The notes under the pieces: generated by a model
Seen by the model: the letters and a program-made list of their open reading frames with translations, nothing else
Databases searched by the model: none
What the model was told of the DNA's origin: nothing
Source of the DNA: an uncultured Subdoligranulum sp.
Lineage (GTDB): Bacteria; Bacillota_A; Clostridia; Oscillospirales; Ruminococcaceae
DNA: 41,067 nt
Direction of reading: 5' to 3'
Assembly: GCA_900772715.1 (NCBI GenBank)
Contig: CAAGRN010000203.1
Location: forward strand, 1 to 41,067
In this document: positions 21,748-31,171 of the stretch, one piece after another
Numbering within the stretch: the first letter of the stretch is position 1
Layout: each line of letters starts with the position of its first letter
Position numbers and translations under genes: made by a program

Positions 21748-22233
21748 TTATTCTTCTATGGTGATTCTTGTAATAACCGGCATATCGATCGGTTTATTCC
21801 AAGTTTCGGCACCGTAGGTGGGTTGGCCGGCGATGGCATCCAGCACATCAAAGCCGCTTTCCATCTCACCAAACGCCGCATAGCGACCGTCCAGCTTGTG
21901 GGCGTCCTTATGCACCACAAAAAACTGGGTGCCTGCTGTGTCGGGGGCATCGTCGCGCGCCATCGAAAGCGCACCGCGGATGTGCTGCAAGGGGTTAGGC
22001 ACACCGTTTTCGTCGAACTCCCCTTTTATATGCCAGTCGCTGTCGGTCATAATGTCGTTGTCCGGCGAACCGCCCTGAATGACATAGTCCTTGACGATAC
22101 GGCACCAGCACAGCCCGTCATAGAAGCCGCTTTTTGCGACCTTGACAAAGTTTGCCACCGTGATGGGGGCATATTCGGGATACAGCGTGAACACCATATC
22201 CCCGAAATCCTTCGTTTCAATCGTGCAGCGCAT
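21748..22233 (-). CDS. Cyclophilin-type peptidyl-prolyl isomerase
   Basis: The 161-residue protein is a single cyclophilin domain. It includes DMVFTLYPEYAPITVANFVKVAKSGFYDGLCWCRIVKDYVIQGGSP, GALSMARDDAPDTAGTQFFVV with the Gln-Phe-Phe active-site strand, and LDGRYAAFGEMESGFDVLDAI. The usual human CypA Arg55 position is Arg in CRIVKDYVIQGG, so the active site looks intact. There is no signal peptide, so it is cytoplasmic. Its ATG at 22233 shares its first base with the TGA of the oligopeptide-binding lipoprotein gene (TGATG), with GAAGG upstream. It is therefore the last, translationally coupled gene of the opp operon, an unusual partner. Confidence 0.92.
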   Translation of the reverse strand: MRCTIETKDFGDMVFTLYPEYAPITVANFVKVAKSGFYDGLCWCRIVKDYVIQGGSPDNDIMTDSDWHIKGEFDENGVPNPLQHIRGALSMARDDAPDTAGTQFFVVHKDAHKLDGRYAAFGEMESGFDVLDAIAGQPTYGAETWNKPIDMPVITRITIEE

Positions 22234-23906
22234 CAGGAAACCTTCACATCCTTGAAGTACAGACCACCGGAGGCATTCATAAAGTAGCCGCTGATGTTGT
22301 CATGCATCAGATAGCTGTTGGACTTGTAGTACAGCGGCAGGCAGGCGTAATCATTGGAGACGATCGCATCCGCCTGCATGGTCAGCTCGGCTGCCTTGGC
22401 GGGGTCGCTCTCTGCCATGACCTGCTCGACCAGTGCATCGTAGTCGGCGTTGGAGTAGAAGGCGTTGTTGGTGGAGTCGCCGGTCTTGAACAGAGGCAGG
22501 AAGCTCATGGGGTTGACATAGTCGGCGCTCCAACCCATGGCGCAGACCTCGTAATCGCCCTTGACGACACTGTCGTAGAAGATGCCCCAATCGGCAGAGG
22601 AAACCTCGACGTTGATGTTCAGGTTGTTCTTGAACATTTCTGCCATAGCTTCGACAATTTTCTTGACAGTATCGTTGTCATAATAGCTCAGATGCAGCGT
22701 GGGGAAGCCTTCGCCGTTGGGATAGCCTGCCTCGGCAAGTGCAGCCTGCGCAGCCTCGACATCCGCAGTGGCGGACAGACCGTAGTCGCTGCGGCCTTCG
22801 GTGATATCCTTGCCGTCTACAACGTAGCCGGGGGCAAGGAAGCTGTAAGCGGGCTGGGCATCGACCTGCACAACGTTGTCGATGATGGACTGGCGGTCAA
22901 TGGCAAGGCAGAGTGCCTTACGAACCAGAGGATCGTCAAACGGGGCGGCAGAGCAATTGATGTTATAGTAGACAGTGCCGTAGCTGGGGCTGGTCTGCAC
23001 ACCGGCCTTGTCTGCCTTCAGACGGGCGTAGTCGGAGGACGGGATGGAGATCACACCGTCAACCTCGCCGGACTCATAGGCGGTCAGAGCGGTGGCCTGA
23101 TCGAGGACATAGCGGAAGGTCAGCTTGTCCAGCGTGACGCTGTCGGCGTTCCAGTAGTTCTCGTTCTTTTCGAGAATGACGTTCTCGTTCATGCTCATAC
23201 CGGTGACCTTGAAGGGACCGTTGCCGACATAGGTTTCTGCCTTGGTAGACCAGGCGTCGCCGTTGGCTTCTACGGTGGCTTTCTGGATGGGGTCATACAC
23301 CCACATGCTCAGCACATCGATGAAGTAAGAGGTCGGCTGCTTGAGGGTGATCTCCAGCGTCTTGGCATCGACTGCCTTTACGCCCAGATCCTCTGCCGTG
23401 CCGGTGCCGTCATAGAATTCCTGCGCACCCTTGATGTAATCCGTGACCATGCTGACATACTGTGCGCCGGTGGCGGGGGTCAGAACGTGCTGGATGGAGT
23501 AGACAAAGTCCTCGGCGGTCAGGTCGGTGCCGTCGCTCCATTTCAGACCGTCACGCAGGTGGAAGGTGTAGGTCAAGCCGTCGTCGCTGATATCCCACGT
23601 TTCGGCACTGCCGGGCACAACGGCGCCGGTGCTGTCATAGGTGACCAGTCCCTCGAAGCAGTTCAAAATCACATACTGCGCAAAGGAGTTGTTGGTCACG
23701 GTGGGGTCCAGACCGTCCGGAATGTTGTTCAGCACAAACGTCATTTCCTGAGTGGCAGGCTCTGCCGTGGTCACTGCGGAGGCAGGCTCACTGGCAGCGC
23801 TGGAAACATCGGCGATGTTCTGGGGCTGACTGCTGCCGCCGCACGCACTGAGCAGCGAAACAGCCATTGCGCCGGCAAGTACGGCGCTGAAAGCTTTCTT
23901 TTTCAT
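22233..23906 (-). CDS. oppA: Oligopeptide-binding lipoprotein (family 5)
   Basis: The 557-residue family-5 extracellular binding protein starts with MKKKAFSAVL and a lipobox LLSACGG (Cys22), then a short Ser/Ala-rich tether. The mature part has LNNIPDGLDPTVTNNSFAQYVILNCFEGLVTYD, the signature YTFHLRDGLKWSDGTDLTAEDFVYSIQHVL, and GNGPFKV and LCLAIDRQSI blocks, all typical of OppA/DppA. It delivers peptides (or nickel/opine in some relatives) to the permeases. ATG 23906 after GAGAGGG is preferred over an open frame to 23972, which runs into the upstream ATPase gene. It is the fifth gene of a complete opp operon. Confidence 0.92.
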   Translation of the reverse strand: MKKKAFSAVLAGAMAVSLLSACGGSSQPQNIADVSSAASEPASAVTTAEPATQEMTFVLNNIPDGLDPTVTNNSFAQYVILNCFEGLVTYDSTGAVVPGSAETWDISDDGLTYTFHLRDGLKWSDGTDLTAEDFVYSIQHVLTPATGAQYVSMVTDYIKGAQEFYDGTGTAEDLGVKAVDAKTLEITLKQPTSYFIDVLSMWVYDPIQKATVEANGDAWSTKAETYVGNGPFKVTGMSMNENVILEKNENYWNADSVTLDKLTFRYVLDQATALTAYESGEVDGVISIPSSDYARLKADKAGVQTSPSYGTVYYNINCSAAPFDDPLVRKALCLAIDRQSIIDNVVQVDAQPAYSFLAPGYVVDGKDITEGRSDYGLSATADVEAAQAALAEAGYPNGEGFPTLHLSYYDNDTVKKIVEAMAEMFKNNLNINVEVSSADWGIFYDSVVKGDYEVCAMGWSADYVNPMSFLPLFKTGDSTNNAFYSNADYDALVEQVMAESDPAKAAELTMQADAIVSNDYACLPLYYKSNSYLMHDNISGYFMNASGGLYFKDVKVS

Positions 23907-23956
23907 GGTATTCCCTCTCTCTACAAATTTATGTTTAACGCAAGACGCGGTAAACC

Positions 23957-24913
23957 TTAGTACAAATGGCACGCCACAAAATGCCCGGGGGCAGCCTCCT
24001 TCATCGCGGGGGTCTGCTCGGCACAGATGGGCTTGGCGTAGGGGCAGCGGCTGCAGAAGCGGCAGCCGGGCTTCGGGTTGACCGGGCTGGGCAGGTCGCC
24101 TTCAATGCCGGCGTTTTCCTGTGTGCGGGCAAGCTTGGGGTCAGCCACCGGAATACAGCTTAAAAGCCCTTGGGTATAGGGGTGCAGCGGGTGGTCGTAA
24201 ATTTCCTTTGCCTCGCAGGTTTCCACCAGCTGCCCCAGATACATAACGCCCACATCATCCGATACATAACGTACCATCGACAAATCGTGTGCAATAAACA
24301 GGTAGGATGTCCCCTCTGCCTGCTGGTAGTCGCGCAGCAGGTTGACGATTTGCGCCTGAATGGAAACATCCAGCGCGGAAATGGGTTCATCGCAGATCAC
24401 CAGCTCCGGGTTCAGCACAAGGGCGCGGGCAATGCCGACGCGCTGGCGCTGACCGCCGGAAAATTCGTGCGCATAGCGTCCTGCGTGTTCGGCGGTAAGC
24501 CCCACGCGCTCCAGCATGGCAAAAATTTTGTCGTCCATATCCTTCCGGGACTGGCAGATATGGTGTGCCTTCAGCGGCTCGGCGATGATATCCCGCACCG
24601 TCATACGGGCGTTCAGCGAGGCGTAGGGGTCTTGAAAGATCATCTGCATTTTGCGGCGGATCGGCTGCAGCTGGCGCTGGCTCATATGGGCAATGTCCTG
24701 CCCGTCCAGCAAAATCTTGCCGGCGCTCGGCTCATAAATGCGGATGACCGTGCGCGCGCAGCTGCTTTTTCCGCAGCCGGACTCCCCTACCAGCCCCAAG
24801 GTGCGTCCGCGGCGCAGGGTAAAGCTGACATCGTCCACGGCGTGGACTTCTGCCTTGCCGCCTGCCGGGAAAAACTTTGTCAGATGCTCGACCTGCAAAA
24901 TCGGCTGTTCCAT
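23957..24913 (-). CDS. oppF: Oligopeptide ABC transporter ATPase, OppF/DppF type
   Basis: The 318-residue cytoplasmic ATPase has Walker [10 protein letters not shown] (about residues 42-50), Q-loop region [11 protein letters not shown], signature [14 protein letters not shown], Walker [17 protein letters not shown] and switch His in [10 protein letters not shown]. The C-terminal oligopeptide/dipeptide extension contains the Cys cluster [14 protein letters not shown], which in this family can bind an iron-sulfur cluster. It partners with the upstream ATPase. The ATG directly abuts the TAA of that gene, with AAGGAGGTG inside it. Peptide specificity is not readable. Confidence 0.94.
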   Translation of the reverse strand: MEQPILQVEHLTKFFPAGGKAEVHAVDDVSFTLRRGRTLGLVGESGCGKSSCARTVIRIYEPSAGKILLDGQDIAHMSQRQLQPIRRKMQMIFQDPYASLNARMTVRDIIAEPLKAHHICQSRKDMDDKIFAMLERVGLTAEHAGRYAHEFSGGQRQRVGIARALVLNPELVICDEPISALDVSIQAQIVNLLRDYQQAEGTSYLFIAHDLSMVRYVSDDVGVMYLGQLVETCEAKEIYDHPLHPYTQGLLSCIPVADPKLARTQENAGIEGDLPSPVNPKPGCRFCSRCPYAKPICAEQTPAMKEAAPGHFVACHLY

Positions 24914-25948
24914 TTACCCGGCACCTCCTTTCGCCTTGGCTAGTTTTTCATGCAGGGGGTTGCCCTCTGCGGGGGCATCGGGCTGCAAAAGCCAGCAGCG
25001 GGCGCTGCGGCTGCCCACCTCCACAAAGGGCGGACACTCCTGCGCGCAGATGTTGCGGGCATAGGCACAGCGGGATGCGAAGGGGCAGCCCTTGGGCGGG
25101 CGGGTCATATCCGGCGGGCTGCCGGGTATGGATTGCAGCCGCTCGTTTTTGTCCTTGTTCAGCCCCGGCACCGATGCCAGCAGCCCCATGGTATAGGGGT
25201 GCAGCGGGTTTTCAAACAGGTCATAGATGTCTGCCTGTTCCATAACCAGCCCGCCGTACATCACGACCACACGGTCGCAAAGCTCGGCAACCACGCCCAA
25301 ATCGTGGGTGATAAAGATAATGCTGGTGCCGTATTCCTGCTGTAAAGCGCGCATTTGCTTTAAAATCTGGTGCTGTATCGTTACATCCAGCGCTGTGGTG
25401 GGTTCGTCCGCAATCAGCAGGTCGGGGTGGTTGGCAAGCGCCATAGCGATCATAACACGCTGGCGCATACCGCCCGAAAACTCGTGCGGATAAGCTTTCA
25501 GCCGCTTTTCCGCTTCCGGGATGCGCACATCCTTGAACAGCTGTAAGGTCTTTTCCTTCAGCTCGTCAGGCTTGATGTCAGGATGATGCACCCGAATCAT
25601 CTCCGCCACCTGCTTGCCCACCGGAATCAGCGGGTTCAGGCTGGACATCGGGTCCTGGAACACCATCGCAATTTTCTGCCCGCGGATTTCCCGCATCTGA
25701 CGGTCGCTGACCTTGGTCAGGTCGGTACCCTCAAATTCCACCTTGCCGCTTTTGATGCGCGCTGTGTCCGCCAGCAAACGCAGCACAGACATGGAGGTCA
25801 CGCTCTTGCCGCTGCCGCTCTCACCCACGATGCCCAAAATTTCGCCCTTATGCACCGTAAAGCTGACACCGCGCACGGCTTGTACTTCTCCGGCCGAGGT
25901 CATAAACGAGGTTTGCAAGTCCTCGACCCGTAAAATCGGTTCGCTCAT
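24914..25948 (-). CDS. oppD: Oligopeptide ABC transporter ATPase, OppD/DppD type
   Basis: The 344-residue ATPase has Walker [10 protein letters not shown] (about residues 39-47), [12 protein letters not shown], signature [14 protein letters not shown], Walker [17 protein letters not shown] and [11 protein letters not shown]. The C-terminal family extension carries the Cys-rich [19 protein letters not shown]. It forms the nucleotide-binding heterodimer with OppF. ATG 25948 follows AAGGGGAATCCCA, 11 bases after the permease stop. Gene order B-C-D-F-A matches many Clostridia opp operons. Confidence 0.94.
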   Translation of the reverse strand: MSEPILRVEDLQTSFMTSAGEVQAVRGVSFTVHKGEILGIVGESGSGKSVTSMSVLRLLADTARIKSGKVEFEGTDLTKVSDRQMREIRGQKIAMVFQDPMSSLNPLIPVGKQVAEMIRVHHPDIKPDELKEKTLQLFKDVRIPEAEKRLKAYPHEFSGGMRQRVMIAMALANHPDLLIADEPTTALDVTIQHQILKQMRALQQEYGTSIIFITHDLGVVAELCDRVVVMYGGLVMEQADIYDLFENPLHPYTMGLLASVPGLNKDKNERLQSIPGSPPDMTRPPKGCPFASRCAYARNICAQECPPFVEVGSRSARCWLLQPDAPAEGNPLHEKLAKAKGGAG

Positions 25949-25959
25949 TGGGATTCCCC

Positions 25960-27123
25960 TTACTTTTTCAATTTCGGATCCAGCGCGTCGCGCAGACCAT
26001 CGCCCACAAAGTTGAAGGCGAACATAATGGCGCAGATCATCAGCGCCGGGAACAGCAGCTCATGTGGGCTGGTGCGCAGATTGGCCGAGGCATCGTTGCA
26101 CATCGTGCCAAGGCTTGCCAGCGGCGGCTGTAAGCCAATGCCCAGATACCCCAAAAATGCCTCCATAAAAATGGCGGAGGGGATCAGCATCGTCATGGTG
26201 ACCAGAATGGAACCCAGCGCGTTGGGGATCAGATGCTCCAGCAGGATCGTTTTGGGCGAGGAGCCGATGGTCTTGGCAGCCAGCACAAATTCCTGCTGCT
26301 TCAGGCTTAAAATCTGCCCGCGCACCACGCGCGCCATATCGACCCAGTAAACGCTGCCCAGCGCCACAATGATGCTCTGCAAGCCGGAGCCAAGCACCTG
26401 CATAATCAAAATTACATACAAGGTCAGCGGAATGGTGGAGATGATATCCACAATACGCATCATCACGGTATCCACAGCGCCGCCCGCGTACCCGGCAATA
26501 CCGCCGTACAAAATGCCGATCAGCATATTGACCAGCGTTGCCATCAAGGCAACCATCAGCGAAATGCGGGTGCCGTACATCAGGCGGGTCAGCACATCAC
26601 GCCCCAAGGAGTCCGTACCCAATACGTACGAGCCATTGTGGATGAGCCGCGAAGGGTAAATGTTGCCGGTAGCTTCGTCCGCCACAACGTAGGTGCTGCC
26701 GCCGTAGTACAGTGCCACCTCGGTGCCTCCGGCATCGTAGATGGTCATGCTCTTGGCGTCCTCCTCGCGCACGCGCTTGAGCTGCCCCTGCAGCTTGCCG
26801 TGTTCATCCACGCGGACGAGCTTGAGCGCCGTGGTAATATAAAGGTGGCCGCCGTCCGGCGCTTGATAGACCTTCATGATCGGCGGAATGTTGACGACCT
26901 CCAGATTTTGCTGGGCGTAGTCATAGGCAGTAAAAAACGGTCCGACCAGCGCAAACAGCGCCAGAACCAAGATCAGAATAAACCCGGCGATGGCCGTGGG
27001 CTTGTGCCGGAAGCGGAACCAGACATCCCCGGCAAAGGTGCGGCTTTTCGACCAGATTTTTTCACGGTCTGCGGTCTGCGCTGCCAGCGGTTCCCACTTG
27101 TTTTGTGCGGTGATTTCTGCCAT
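25960..27123 (-). CDS. oppC: Oligopeptide ABC permease OppC/DppC with large extracytoplasmic insert
   Basis: The 387-residue permease has an N-terminal cytoplasmic stretch, TM1 at about residues 45-67, then an inserted hydrophilic segment of about 85 residues (roughly 75-160) before the standard NGSYVLGTDSLGRDVLTRLMYGTRISL block. The remaining five spans and the EAA-type loop (VLAAKTIGSSPKTILLEHLIPN) are normal. Common OppC proteins have about 300 residues, so the insert accounts for the excess. It has beta-rich features (GGHLYITTALKLVRVDEHG, GGTEVALYYGGSTYVV) and should face outside, where it may help dock the binding lipoprotein. ATG 27123 follows GGGAGAGGG. Confidence 0.9.
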   Translation of the reverse strand: MAEITAQNKWEPLAAQTADREKIWSKSRTFAGDVWFRFRHKPTAIAGFILILVLALFALVGPFFTAYDYAQQNLEVVNIPPIMKVYQAPDGGHLYITTALKLVRVDEHGKLQGQLKRVREEDAKSMTIYDAGGTEVALYYGGSTYVVADEATGNIYPSRLIHNGSYVLGTDSLGRDVLTRLMYGTRISLMVALMATLVNMLIGILYGGIAGYAGGAVDTVMMRIVDIISTIPLTLYVILIMQVLGSGLQSIIVALGSVYWVDMARVVRGQILSLKQQEFVLAAKTIGSSPKTILLEHLIPNALGSILVTMTMLIPSAIFMEAFLGYLGIGLQPPLASLGTMCNDASANLRTSPHELLFPALMICAIMFAFNFVGDGLRDALDPKLKK

Positions 27124-27138
27124 AGTCCCTCTCCCCCA

Positions 27139-28059
27139 TTATGCGTCGAACTGAATGCGCGGGTCGATCAGGCAGTAAAAGACATCGACCAGCAGCACCA
27201 TCGCCATCAGGAACGCCGCAAAAAAGACGGTAACGCCCATAATGGTCGTGTAGTCGCGCTGTGTAACACTGTTGACAAAATAGTACCCAATGCCGGGTAT
27301 TGCAAAAATCTTTTCAATAACAAAGCTGCCGGTCAAAAGCCCTGCCACCGTGGGTCCCAGCACCGTAATGACCGGGATCATGGCATTGCGCAGCGCGTGT
27401 TTGGTGACAACGGCAAATTCTGTCAGCCCCTTGGCGCGGGCGGTACGGATGTAATCCTGCCCCATAACCTCCAACAGGCTGGAGCGCATCAGACGCGCCA
27501 GATAACTGACTGAGTACCCGCCCATTGCCACAACAGGCAAAATGTAGCTTTTCCAGCTGTCCAGACCGAAGGTCGGCAGTACATTGAGCTTGAAGGCAAA
27601 CACATAAATCAGCACCGAGGCGATGACAAAGGACGGTATTGTGACGCCGATGGTCGCCACTGCCATAAGCAGCATATCCTGCCAGCGGTTGTTTTTCAGC
27701 GCTGCCAGAATACCCATGGGGATGCTGGTCAGCAGTACGAAAATCAGGGTGACCAAGCCCAGCTTGGCAGACACCGGCGCGCCCGTGGCGATAAAATCGT
27801 TGACCGTCTTGCCTGTATATTTATACGAAGGTCCCAAATCGCCGTGCAGCAGGTTGCCCAGATAATTGACAAACTGCACCGGCATGGGCTGATCCAGCCC
27901 ATACTTGGCCTCCATCGCTGCCAGAACTTCCTCCGACATACCCTTGGGGTTGGTAAACGGTCCACCAGGTATCGCGTGCATCAGGGTAAAGGTCAGCAGA
28001 ATGATCATAAACATGGCCACCAGCATGGTTCCGATGCGTTTTACAATGAATTTCAGCAT
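27139..28059 (-). CDS. oppB: Oligopeptide ABC permease OppB/DppB
   Basis: The 306-residue permease begins MLKFIVKRIGTMLVAMFMIILLTFTLMHAIPGGPF, the standard OppB N-terminus. It shows YGLDQPMPVQFVNYLGNLLHGDLGPSY, six spans, and an EAA-like loop YIRTARAKGLTEFAVVTKHALRNAMIP. It is the first gene of the operon, 15 bases before oppC. ATG 28059 follows GAGGGG; the open frame to 28137 lies in the leader between the mapped promoter and this site and is rejected. Confidence 0.93.
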   Translation of the reverse strand: MLKFIVKRIGTMLVAMFMIILLTFTLMHAIPGGPFTNPKGMSEEVLAAMEAKYGLDQPMPVQFVNYLGNLLHGDLGPSYKYTGKTVNDFIATGAPVSAKLGLVTLIFVLLTSIPMGILAALKNNRWQDMLLMAVATIGVTIPSFVIASVLIYVFAFKLNVLPTFGLDSWKSYILPVVAMGGYSVSYLARLMRSSLLEVMGQDYIRTARAKGLTEFAVVTKHALRNAMIPVITVLGPTVAGLLTGSFVIEKIFAIPGIGYYFVNSVTQRDYTTIMGVTVFFAAFLMAMVLLVDVFYCLIDPRIQFDA

Positions 28060-28408
28060 TTGGTTTCCCCTCTTTTTCGCCAAACGATTTGCATCCGTGT
28101 TCGGCGCGGCGGGAAAATGTTTGCCCACAGCGCACATTTGTTTTTAGCATAAAGGCGCCGCCCGGATCACGACAGCGCCCTTTTGTTTGGAATATGTCGG
28201 TATTATACACCGAACGGAAACGATTGTCACCCTTTTTTGCAATAAAATACAGGATTCTGTACGGTTGCACAAAGAATTTCGAACATCTCGTTTTACTTTT
28301 GTTCTTTAATGCCTTAAAGTGGTTTGTGTGTCAATTTTGTTTATATATCCTTGCGTCATATGCAACGCCCGGCACGTGCCGCAGCTGCCGAAAAGGGTTG
28401 CCTTCGCC
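28060..28408. promoter_or_regulatory. Intergenic region with the opp promoter and leader
   Basis: No gene is seen in these 349 bases. The opp promoter is at 28202-28230. The leader of about 135 bases contains a hairpin with arms AAAGGCGC (28151-28158) and GCGCCCTTT (28175-28183, one bulged base). The remainder (28231-28408) separates the GNAT gene, with no clear terminator; a GGCACGTGCC palindrome lies near 28371-28380. Confidence 0.6.
28202..28230 (-). promoter_or_regulatory. Strong sigma-A promoter of the opp operon
   Basis: On the minus strand GTGACA (28230-28225), 17 bases, TATAAT (28207-28202). Confidence 0.75.
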
Positions 28409-28885
28409 TTATAGCCATTCATAGGCAAGGCGCGGTGTGCCGTCATCTGTGATAATGACCCCGCAATAGCGGAACCCGTTTTTGGCAATGGCGCGCTGCA
28501 TAATCTGGTTGTCCTTATGGGTGTCTATGCGCAGATGACCGCACTGCGTTTTGGCAAACGCCACCGCTTGGTTCAGCACGCCGTGCCGTGTGCCATCGCC
28601 TGCCACCCGGTGCAGGGTGGCATACGGCGCGTCCGACAGCCACGCACCGTCAATTTCTGCGTAGGTCGGGTCATCCCCGAGGATCAGTGCAAACACGGCG
28701 TGAACCCCGTCATCCTCCTGCACATACAACTGCCCCGCTGCTATATCACGGCGCAGCGTACTTTCGGCAGGCGTACCTTCCTTCCATTGGGTCGGGTTGC
28801 CGGTGTTGCGCATAAATTGCCGCGCGTAGGCGTAAATTTCCAAAATACGCGGCAGATCGTCTAAGTTTGCCTTTCGTATCAACAC
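28409..28885 (-). CDS. GNAT-family N-acetyltransferase
   Basis: The protein of about 158 residues starts LIRKANLDDLPRILEIYAYARQFM, the usual GNAT N-terminus. It continues with a YVQEDDGVHAVFALI beta-hairpin, a HRVAGDGTRHGVLNQAVAFAK segment replacing the classical Q/RxxGxG/A acetyl-CoA loop, and a C-terminal LRIDTHKDNQIMQRAIAKNGFRYCGVI block. The LRIDTHxxN pattern is found in a large Clostridia subgroup of unknown substrate. The start is probably the GTG at 28885 (or the TTG at 28882) just after AAGGGGAG; the eight residues before it are upstream of that site. It follows the MATE gene by 33 bases and may be co-transcribed, suggesting a detoxification role. Confidence 0.82.
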   Translation of the reverse strand: MLIRKANLDDLPRILEIYAYARQFMRNTGNPTQWKEGTPAESTLRRDIAAGQLYVQEDDGVHAVFALILGDDPTYAEIDGAWLSDAPYATLHRVAGDGTRHGVLNQAVAFAKTQCGHLRIDTHKDNQIMQRAIAKNGFRYCGVIITDDGTPRLAYEWL

Positions 28886-28918
28886 AAATCTCCCCTTAGT
28901 CCTCGGCACAGCCCCGCC

Positions 28919-30322
28919 TTATTTGACGATATTCTTGACCCAGATGCCCTTTTTCAGCAGCACAAAGCCGATAACGCACTTGATCAAATCGAGGGCGTTC
29001 GCCGCCAGGAACACCGTAACGATCGGCATGGAAGTAAAATGCGCCAGCACATAGGCGACCGGCACCGTGACGCCGCAGGTAAAGCAGCTGTCAAACAGGA
29101 AGGTAATAAAGGTTTTTCCGCCGCTGCGCAGCGTAAAATAAGCGCAGTTGGCAAAGCCGAACAGCGGCATGCACAGCGCCACCGCACGGATCAATTCGGT
29201 GGACAGCAGACGGATGGATTCCTCGGTGTTGTAAATCTGCGGGATCAGCGGCGCGCACAGGCTCAAAAGCGAACCCATAACCACGCAGCTCATTACGCTC
29301 AGGCTCAGCATACGCCAAGCGGTGCGGCGCGCCCCCCGCATACGGTCGGCACCCAGTTCCTGCCCCACCACGATGGCTGTAGCATTGCCCAGCGAGAGAA
29401 ACACCTCATTGAAAATCTGCGAGATGGTGTTGCAGATGTTCAGCGCCGCAACCACCTGTATGCCGCGTACCGAGTAGCATTGCAGTAAAATTGCCTGTCC
29501 CATGCCCCACATCAGCTCATTGAGCAGCAGCGGCATGGAGCGCAGCAGGATGTTTTTGGCAAGCTCTGCCGGAATGTGCATACTGGCATAGACGCCTTCA
29601 AAAAACGGATAGCGCTCCAAGCTTCTATGGGCGCCCACCACCACAACAGCAAGCTCCACAAAGCGGGAGAGAACCGTGGCAATTGCCGCGCCCGCCACAC
29701 CCATACGGGGTAAGCCGAACAAGCCGAAAATCAGCAGGGCGTTAAACACAAAGTTGACGACCATGGCAATCATACTTGCCTTCATCGGCAGCACGGTCTG
29801 ACCGCTCTCACGCAGGGTCCCCGCATAGCATTGTGTCAGGGCAAAGGGCACCAGACCTACCAGCATAATGCACAGATACTGCCACGCATAGCCCAAGGTC
29901 GCTGCCGCGTCGGCGGGCGCCGTGTCCGCTGCAATATAGGCGCCAATCAGGTTCTTGCCTGCAAACCCGAACAGCAGCATCCCGCCCACGGTAATGATTG
30001 ATGCCACCAGCAGCTTAAACCGGAAGGTATGCCGCACACCCTCCATATCACCGCTGCCGAAATACTGTGCGCCAAACAGCCCGGCGCCGGAGGTACTGCC
30101 CCAGATCGCAAGGTTGTACACAAAAATCAATTGTCCCACAATGGCAACGCCGCTCATGGGCAGGGTTCCCACCTGCCCTACCATAACATTGTCCAGCAGG
30201 CTGACAACGTTGGTCAGTGTATTTTGCACAATGATGGGCAAAACCACCGCCAGCACATGACGGTAGAAATTTTTATCGCCGAAAATGCACTCTCGCAGTG
30301 TGAGCTTTTCGGTTTTTTCCAT
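28919..30322 (-). CDS. MATE-family efflux transporter
   Basis: The 467-residue protein has 12 spans in two six-helix halves. The first half contains LPIIVQNTLTNVVSLLDNVMVGQVG and the family GAGLFGAQYFGSGD. The second half repeats with LLLNELMWGMGQAILLQCYSVRG and GNATAIVVGQELGADR. It would export cationic drugs or metabolites with Na+ or H+ antiport. ATG 30322 follows AAGGAG by ten bases. It is 33 bases after the amino-acid-binding lipoprotein gene on the same strand, with no terminator in between, so read-through from the ABC operon is likely. The substrate is unknown. Confidence 0.92.
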   Translation of the reverse strand: MEKTEKLTLRECIFGDKNFYRHVLAVVLPIIVQNTLTNVVSLLDNVMVGQVGTLPMSGVAIVGQLIFVYNLAIWGSTSGAGLFGAQYFGSGDMEGVRHTFRFKLLVASIITVGGMLLFGFAGKNLIGAYIAADTAPADAAATLGYAWQYLCIMLVGLVPFALTQCYAGTLRESGQTVLPMKASMIAMVVNFVFNALLIFGLFGLPRMGVAGAAIATVLSRFVELAVVVVGAHRSLERYPFFEGVYASMHIPAELAKNILLRSMPLLLNELMWGMGQAILLQCYSVRGIQVVAALNICNTISQIFNEVFLSLGNATAIVVGQELGADRMRGARRTAWRMLSLSVMSCVVMGSLLSLCAPLIPQIYNTEESIRLLSTELIRAVALCMPLFGFANCAYFTLRSGGKTFITFLFDSCFTCGVTVPVAYVLAHFTSMPIVTVFLAANALDLIKCVIGFVLLKKGIWVKNIVK

Positions 30323-30355
30323 GTCAGATTTTCTCCTTACTTTTCTTGCGTGCGA

Positions 30356-31171
30356 TTACTGCTCCATCGTGGAGATGTCGGTGCCGAAATACTTCTCGCT
30401 CAGTTCCTTCAGCTCGCCGGACTCACGCATTTCCTCGATCGCCTTGTCCACAGCCTCGCGCAGGCTGGCAGAATCCTCGCCCTTGCGCAGGGGAATCGCC
30501 ACCTTGTTGGCATCATCGGTCAGCACGGCAATCTTTGCCTTGGCATCGGGGTGTTCTTTCATATAGTCGTAGTAGGTCATTTCCGCATTCAGGGTCGCGT
30601 CAATGCGCCCGCTGAGCAGCAGCTCAAAGGTCTGGTTCAGGTCATCCACGCCGGTAACCTCCGCGCCGTATTGCTCTGCCAGCTGGGCATAAGTGCTGCT
30701 GATGGTGTTGGCGGTGTGCTTGCCCTTGAGATTCTCCAACGTATGGATGGTATCGTTGTCGCTGCCCACAATGACCGCCGTGCGGTTGTAGGCATACGGG
30801 GTGGAAAAGTCGTATTTTTCGCTGCGTTCCTCGGTAATGTCCACGCCGTTGACCATGATGTCATAACGCCCGGCATCCAGACCCGCCAACAGACCGTCCC
30901 ATTCGCCCTCCACAAAGGTGGGGGTAACGCCCAGCTTTTCGGCGATTTTGGTGCCGACCTCCACATCGTAGCCGACCAGATTGTCGTTTCCATCGTGGTA
31001 GGTCCACGGCGCCCAGGTACCCTCCATGGCGATAACGATGGTGCCGCTCTCCTGGATGCGGGCAAGCTGATCCTTGCCGGTGGTTTCGGTCTTGCTGCTG
31101 CAGCCTGCCAAAACGGCAGTCATACCGGCGGCGAGCAGCAGGGCGGACAATTTCTTAGCAAATACTTTCAC
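30356..31171 (-). CDS. Amino-acid-binding lipoprotein (family 3)
   Basis: The 271-residue family-3 solute-binding protein has a lipobox VLAGCSS (Cys24), then IVIAMEGTWAPWTYHDGNDNLVGYDVEVGTKIAEKLG. DGLLAGLDAGRYDIMVNGVDITEERSEKYDFSTPY is the signature of polar amino-acid receptors, and the pattern is closest to cystine-binding TcyA/FliY-like proteins. The start codon is GTG at 31171, overlapping the ATPase stop in GTGA, with GAGGAG upstream. It serves the permease and ATPase encoded just before it. The ligand is inferred as cystine or another polar amino acid. Confidence 0.9.
   Translation of the reverse strand: MKVFAKKLSALLLAAGMTAVLAGCSSKTETTGKDQLARIQESGTIVIAMEGTWAPWTYHDGNDNLVGYDVEVGTKIAEKLGVTPTFVEGEWDGLLAGLDAGRYDIMVNGVDITEERSEKYDFSTPYAYNRTAVIVGSDNDTIHTLENLKGKHTANTISSTYAQLAEQYGAEVTGVDDLNQTFELLLSGRIDATLNAEMTYYDYMKEHPDAKAKIAVLTDDANKVAIPLRKGEDSASLREAVDKAIEEMRESGELKELSEKYFGTDISTMEQ

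Noticed and set aside
22302..23960. Open frame of 552 codons opposite oppA
   Set aside because: Antisense frame of a clear lipoprotein gene.
21748..28059. The opp operon as part of the glycan-use locus
   Set aside because: It has its own strong promoter, is convergent with the AraC gene, is separated from the glycan operon by a terminator, and all five genes have peptide-transporter signatures.
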